A DNA stretch of 9,258 nt, from NCBI GenBank assembly GCA_045601345.1, contig JAZRZL010000037.1, forward strand, positions 1 to 9,258. The letters run 5' to 3'. The notes under the pieces were generated by a model. That model searched no databases. It was not told the DNA's origin and was given only the letters and a program-made list of their open reading frames with translations. The position numbers and the translations under genes are program-made. Below, one piece after another: positions 6,630 to 9,258 of the stretch. Each line of letters begins with the position of its first letter. Position 1 is the first letter of the stretch. The DNA comes from SVMC01 sp045601345. Lineage in GTDB: Bacteria; Bacillota; Clostridia; Oscillospirales; Oscillospiraceae.

Positions 6630-7097
6630 ATGAAACGCATTGTACTCTTTATCGCCGTTTTGGCTCTGATGCTCAGCCTCTTTGTGGGCTGTGGCAGCAC
6701 CGATAATGGAACAAACAACACCGGCTCCAATGTCTCCACCACCGATGATGGTACGGTAAACGGCACCAATCCTGACTACTCCGACAATAACACGACCGGC
6801 AGCGGCACGACCAACCATAGTACCACCAGTAACGGTACCACCAACAATGGCACCACTGGCAATAGTACCACCGGCAGCAGCTCTTCCGGCAATGGCTCTA
6901 CTGGCAGCGGATCTTCCAGCAATGGCTCTACCGGCAGCGGCTCTTCCAGCAATGGCTCTACCGGCAGCGGCTCCACCAATGGCGCAACCCGTAACACTAC
7001 TGGAACCACCAACCGCGGCACTTCCAATTCAGGCACCACTGGCACTGGTATGGGCAATTCCACCGGCAGTGGGCTTGGTAATTCTTCGGGTATGTAA
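6630..7097 (+). CDS. Low-complexity Ser/Gly/Thr/Asn-rich lipoprotein
   Basis: This 155-residue protein begins MKRIVLFIAVLALMLSLFVG, a signal peptide ending in a lipobox-like LFVGC with lipidated Cys21 (Phe at -3 is slightly off consensus). The other 134 residues are almost only Gly, Ser, Thr and Asn, with very few charged residues and no aromatic residue apart from Tyr50. It looks like a disordered surface-attached linker with no recognisable domain. Residues 81-116 are repeats of TGSGSSSNGS. The start follows CAGGAGG, and a terminator stands just after the stop. It lies 59 bases after the EamA gene on the same strand. The function is unknown; a spacer or surface-coating role, possibly an O-glycosylation substrate, is speculative. 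Confidence 0.8.
   Translation: MKRIVLFIAVLALMLSLFVGCGSTDNGTNNTGSNVSTTDDGTVNGTNPDYSDNNTTGSGTTNHSTTSNGTTNNGTTGNSTTGSSSSGNGSTGSGSSSNGSTGSGSSSNGSTGSGSTNGATRNTTGTTNRGTSNSGTTGTGMGNSTGSGLGNSSGM
6871..6980 (+). repeat. 30-bp tandem repeat inside the lipoprotein gene
   Basis: Three full 30-bp units (6871-6900, 6901-6930, 6931-6960) and a partial fourth (6961-6980) encode ten-residue TGSGSSSNGS blocks. Units two and three differ at only two bases, which suggests recent duplication. Because 30 is a multiple of 3, changes in copy number keep the frame. Confidence 0.9.
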
Positions 7098-7107
7098 TTC
7101 TTCCAAG

Positions 7108-7139
7108 GCGGTTGCCTCTCGTGGGGCAGCCGCTGTTTT
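7108..7139 (+). terminator. Intrinsic terminator after the lipoprotein gene
   Basis: A 9-bp stem GCGGTTGCC (7108-7116) with GGCAGCCGC (7125-7133), containing one G-U pair, is followed by TGTTTTATT. It ends the EamA-lipoprotein unit. Confidence 0.85.
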
Positions 7140-7143
7140 ATTG

Positions 7144-7172
7144 TTGCATTTTCAGTTTTTCTGGGATATAAT
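7144..7172 (+). promoter_or_regulatory. Promoter of the DUF1858 gene
   Basis: The -35 TTGCAT (7144-7149), a 17-base spacer and a perfect -10 TATAAT (7167-7172) lie directly after the preceding terminator. CAGGAGG (7191-7197) and the ATG at 7206 follow. Confidence 0.8.
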
Positions 7173-7205
7173 ACACTCACAAATTTTTATCAGGAGGTCA
7201 TTTTC

Positions 7206-7436
7206 ATGGCTGTTCAGTTTACCAAGGATACCATCATCGGCAGCGTTCTGGACGTTGCGCCGCAGACTGCACCTCTTTTCATGGCCATTGGTATGCACTG
7301 CCTCGGCTGCCCCGCTTCTCGCGGCGAAACCATTGAGCAAGCCTGCATGGTACACGGTGTAGATTGTGATTCCTTCCTTGCGCAAGTCAATCGTTTCCTC
7401 GTTGCCTGTGAGGAAAATAAGGAAGAAGAAAAATAA
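7206..7436 (+). CDS. DUF1858 small redox-disulfide protein
   Basis: This is a 76-residue cytoplasmic protein of the DUF1858 / hybrid-cluster-protein-associated redox disulfide family. The family hallmark is the HCLGCPASRGETIEQAC stretch (31-47), with a CxxC pair (Cys32, Cys35) and a third Cys47 after SRGETIEQA. An additional Cys54 is present. Members are proposed to carry a redox-active disulfide and are common in anaerobes; a partner enzyme such as hybrid cluster protein is not in this window. The gene is monocistronic: its own promoter lies upstream and a hairpin terminator just downstream. The acidic lysine/glutamate tail (EENKEEEK) is ordinary. The family call is confident; the function is only inferred. 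Confidence 0.9.
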   Translation: MAVQFTKDTIIGSVLDVAPQTAPLFMAIGMHCLGCPASRGETIEQACMVHGVDCDSFLAQVNRFLVACEENKEEEK

Positions 7437-7450
7437 ACACCGTTTTGCTG

Positions 7451-7478
7451 AAAGGAAACCTCGCAAGGGTTTCCTTTT
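7451..7478 (+). terminator. Intrinsic terminator after the DUF1858 gene
   Basis: A perfect 10-bp stem AAAGGAAACC (7451-7460) with GGTTTCCTTT (7468-7477) is followed by a short T run. It lies 14 bases after the stop codon. Its A/T-rich base and short T tract suggest it may be leaky, and no separate promoter for trmK was seen. Confidence 0.65.
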
Positions 7479-7501
7479 GCTGTTCAGAAAGGATATATTT
7501 T

Positions 7502-8209
7502 ATGCCCGTTTCCCTCTCCAATCGTCTACAGCTGTGCGCCAACCTAGTTCCTTCCCGCGCCCGTGTGGCAGATATCGGGGCGGATCATGGCTATCTGAGT
7601 ATCTGGCTGCTGCAAACAGGCCGTGCCACTTATTGTGCCGCTTGCGACCTTCGCACAGGTCCATTGTCCAATGCCAAAGGCAATGCCGAAATGGCTCAGG
7701 TGGATAAGCAGATGGATTTCTACTTGAGTGACGGTCTTAGAAAAGTTCCACCAGAGAATATTGATACCGTTATCTGTGCAGGTATGGGCGGAGATCTGAT
7801 AATAAAAATTCTTTCAGAAGCGCCATGGCTCAAGAATTCACACTATGCCCTGATTCTACAGCCCCAAACGGATATCCATAAGCTGCGCAGATGGCTACAG
7901 AAAAATGGATTTATGGAAGAATCAGCCAATCTCACACGGGATAATAGCTTCCTTTACTGTGCCATTCGGGCACGCTTTGGTTCAGCGCCTACGCTCTCAC
8001 CCGGGCAGGAATATATTTCCCCCACGTTGGAAGCCTCCGGCAGTCCCCTTTTAGGTGACTACATTGCTTGGCATATTGCTACATTGCGCCGAATTATCAG
8101 TGGTCTTCAAATGGCCAATACCGCGCACGATCCTAAGCGGCTTCAGGAATGTATGGCTGCACTGGAAGAACTGGAAAAAATGGAGGAAAATTATGTCAAC
8201 TGTACGTGA
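7502..8209 (+). CDS. trmK: tRNA (adenine(22)-N1)-methyltransferase
   Basis: This 235-residue SAM-dependent enzyme methylates N1 of A22 in tRNA (TrmK/YqfN family). Visible motifs are the SAM-binding RVADIGADHGYLSIWL (21-36), the acidic end of strand two CDLRTGPLSNA (48-58), SDGL (76-79), ICAGMGGDLI (91-100) and LILQPQTDIHKLRRWL (117-132). The C-terminal part (about 185-230) is a helical, probably coiled-coil tail that distinguishes TrmK from other small methyltransferases. The family is usually 225-240 residues. ATG 7502 is chosen for its AAGGAT ribosome binding site and for the usual start (LSNRL after a short lead), not the upstream frame that runs into the terminator. The last 17 bases overlap the Nif3 gene, matching the common trmK-nif3 pairing in Firmicutes. 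Confidence 0.93.
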   Translation: MPVSLSNRLQLCANLVPSRARVADIGADHGYLSIWLLQTGRATYCAACDLRTGPLSNAKGNAEMAQVDKQMDFYLSDGLRKVPPENIDTVICAGMGGDLIIKILSEAPWLKNSHYALILQPQTDIHKLRRWLQKNGFMEESANLTRDNSFLYCAIRARFGSAPTLSPGQEYISPTLEASGSPLLGDYIAWHIATLRRIISGLQMANTAHDPKRLQECMAALEELEKMEENYVNCT

Positions 8210-8960
8210 TATTTTAAACTTTTGTCTATCCAAGGCACCCAAAGAATATAAAGAAGATTGGGACAACGTCGGCCTACTCTGCGGCAATATGGATGCCGAA
8301 GTCAACCGCGTACTTGTCGCGCTGGACGTTACGCTGGATGTCGCAAAAGAGGCATCAAAGATGGGGGCATCCCTGATTGTCAGCCATCACCCGCTGCTGT
8401 TCTCCGTTAAATCCCTCAGTGATGAAACATCGGAAGGCCGTCTGCTTCTATTCCTCGCCATTAACCATATTGCCGTTATCAGTCTGCACACGAACCTGGA
8501 TAGTGCCCCCGGCGGTGTCAACGACTGTCTCGCCCATCGTCTCTGCCTGAACAATATTCGCACACTTGATGGTACAAACCATGGCATTTGCCGAATCGGT
8601 GAAACCGTTCCACAAGATCTTGACACATTCGTCCGTTTCGTAAAGAAACAACTGGGCGCAGGTGGTGTCCGTTATGCCAACGGCGGCAAAAGCGTACATT
8701 GCGTAGCCGTAGGCGGCGGTGCCTGCATGGATTTCCTGCCCCGCGCTATTGCCGCAGGCTGCGATACTTTTGTCACTGCTGATGTGAAATATCACCAGTT
8801 CCAGCATACACAGGCACTTGGCATCAATCTCATTGACGCAGGCCATTTCCCAACAGAAGATCCCGTATGCGCAACCATTTGTTCGCTCCTGTCTGACCAA
8901 TTTCCTGAATTGTTTGTAAAAAAGTCAGAAATTCATAAAGATTGTGTGAATTTTGCTTGA
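8193..8960 (+). CDS. Nif3-like dinuclear metal centre protein (DUF34)
   Basis: This 255-residue protein has all the Nif3/YbgI/YqfO family landmarks: DWDNVGLLCG (22-31), SHHPLLF with His65 and His66, LHTNLDSAPGGVND with Asp103, DVKYHQ (197-202) and DAGHFPTE with His218 and Glu222. These histidine, aspartate and glutamate residues bind the two metal ions. The length fits the short, YbgI-type form; the long YqfO form carries an extra inserted domain absent here. The start is preceded by GGAGGAAAATT and lies inside the end of trmK, so the two are translated together. The family is nearly universal but its exact function is not agreed. The region after it contains a possible terminator at about 9069-9091. 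Confidence 0.93.
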   Translation: MSTVRDILNFCLSKAPKEYKEDWDNVGLLCGNMDAEVNRVLVALDVTLDVAKEASKMGASLIVSHHPLLFSVKSLSDETSEGRLLLFLAINHIAVISLHTNLDSAPGGVNDCLAHRLCLNNIRTLDGTNHGICRIGETVPQDLDTFVRFVKKQLGAGGVRYANGGKSVHCVAVGGGACMDFLPRAIAAGCDTFVTADVKYHQFQHTQALGINLIDAGHFPTEDPVCATICSLLSDQFPELFVKKSEIHKDCVNFA

Positions 8961-9000
8961 TTGAACCTTGTCATTACTCTTTCAGCATATTGAGAATTAA

Positions 9001-9091
9001 GGCTTTTGGTAGTAAAACCCGAGTTTGCCAGTTGGCACAAGGCAAAAGCCCCCTACGGTGTTTGAAATAAGCACCGAACGAAGGTGTTTTT
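9001..9091 (+). repeat. Structured intergenic segment downstream of nif3
   Basis: GGCTTTTG (9001-9008) pairs perfectly with CAAAAGCC (9043-9050) around an inner TGCC-AGTT-GGCA hairpin (9026-9037). Next comes CGGTG (9056-9060), which can pair with CACCG (9072-9076). The same CACC can instead pair with GGTG (9083-9086). The copies of TTGAGAATTA at 8990-8999 and 9136-9145 bracket the segment as a 10-bp direct repeat. A 43-codon minus-strand frame (9105-8974) covers the whole structure without a ribosome binding site, and I judge it non-coding. This could be a dispersed repeat or a conserved RNA structure. The flanks 8961-9000 and 9092-9162 hold nothing else that I can support. Confidence 0.45.
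9069..9091 (+). terminator. Probable terminator of trmK-nif3
   Basis: AAGCACC (9069-9075) pairs with GGTGTTT (9083-9089, including a G-U pair) around a GAACGAA loop, with a T run at 9087-9091. It lies 109 bases after the nif3 stop. It competes with the upstream CGGTG/CACCG pairing. Confidence 0.5.
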
Positions 9092-9162
9092 GATTTATTT
9101 AGCATATAATTGTTTGGAAAATAAGGTAAATTGTTTTGAGAATTATGTACTTTTTCTATGTA

Positions 9163-9258
9163 CTATCTTGAGATTTGGAAGCTGGCTCTGAGGCTTTTAA
9201 GTTCCTGTCGGCGGTACAGCTTTTTGGGTATTTCGATGCCAAAAGCGGCAAAAATTCG
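9163..9258 (-). CDS. Possible C-terminal end of an unidentified ORF (partial)
   Basis: A minus-strand frame enters from the right edge of the window and ends at TAG (9165-9163) after 31 codons, finishing KLYRRQELKSLRASFQISR. It is basic and shows no motif I recognise. It may be the tail of a real gene, possibly a mobile-element protein, or a chance open frame. The window is too short to decide. Confidence 0.25.
   Translation of the reverse strand, partial: RIFAAFGIEIPKKLYRRQELKSLRASFQISR

Noticed and set aside
6871..6980. CRISPR-like spaced repeats
   Set aside because: The 30-bp units are directly adjacent with no unique spacers and are in frame within a coding gene.
6776..7180. Minus-strand frame with repeated PLPVEPLLEE-like blocks
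   Set aside because: It is the reverse reading of the 30-bp repeat in the lipoprotein gene. The forward frame has a signal peptide, lipobox and ribosome binding site.

Overview
The window looks like a chromosomal piece of a gut-type anaerobic Firmicute, most likely Clostridia/Oscillospiraceae. This is an inference from four things: strong GGAGG-type ribosome binding sites, near-consensus sigma-A promoters with 17-bp spacers, a TM1266-family hydrogenase regulator and DUF1858 protein that point to anaerobic life, and the trmK-nif3 pair typical of Firmicutes. No rRNA, tRNA or CRISPR array was seen.

Bases 1-571 are a graveyard of mobile elements. They hold the 5' end of an IS256-type element with the first 27 or so codons of its transposase, then a hairpin-forming MITE-like element of about 160-178 bp, then a minus-strand scar of an IS3-type element at its orfA/orfB junction. 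The scar ends about 10 bp from the stop codon of the next real gene.

Bases 572-3195 (minus strand) form one tight operon: an NMT1/SsuA-like lipoprotein, a BPD permease, an ABC ATPase and a TM1266-family putative [FeFe]-hydrogenase regulator. A good promoter drives it through a leader of about 237 nt that contains an intrinsic terminator. The extreme 5' end of the leader can pair with the left arm of that terminator, which is the layout of a transcription-attenuating riboswitch. The aptamer region matched no class I could recognise, and this is the most interesting signal in the window. The genes expected after TM1266 (HydE/F/G maturases in many Clostridia) are not there; the mobile-element scar lies in their place.

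Bases 3469-5534 (minus strand) carry pepF, an M3 zinc oligoendopeptidase, followed by a translationally coupled 85-residue protein of unknown function. The -35 box of the transporter operon lies 2 bp beyond that small gene's stop codon.

Bases 5575-5647 hold back-to-back promoters. Rightward from them come an EamA-family exporter, a very low-complexity Ser/Gly/Thr/Asn lipoprotein with a 30-bp tandem repeat, and a terminator. Next is a DUF1858 redox protein with its own promoter and terminator, then overlapping trmK (tRNA m1A22 methyltransferase) and a Nif3-family gene.

Bases 8961-9258 contain no convincing gene. They contain a structured segment with a long hairpin and a probable terminator, bracketed by a 10-bp direct repeat, and a weak partial minus-strand ORF running off the edge.
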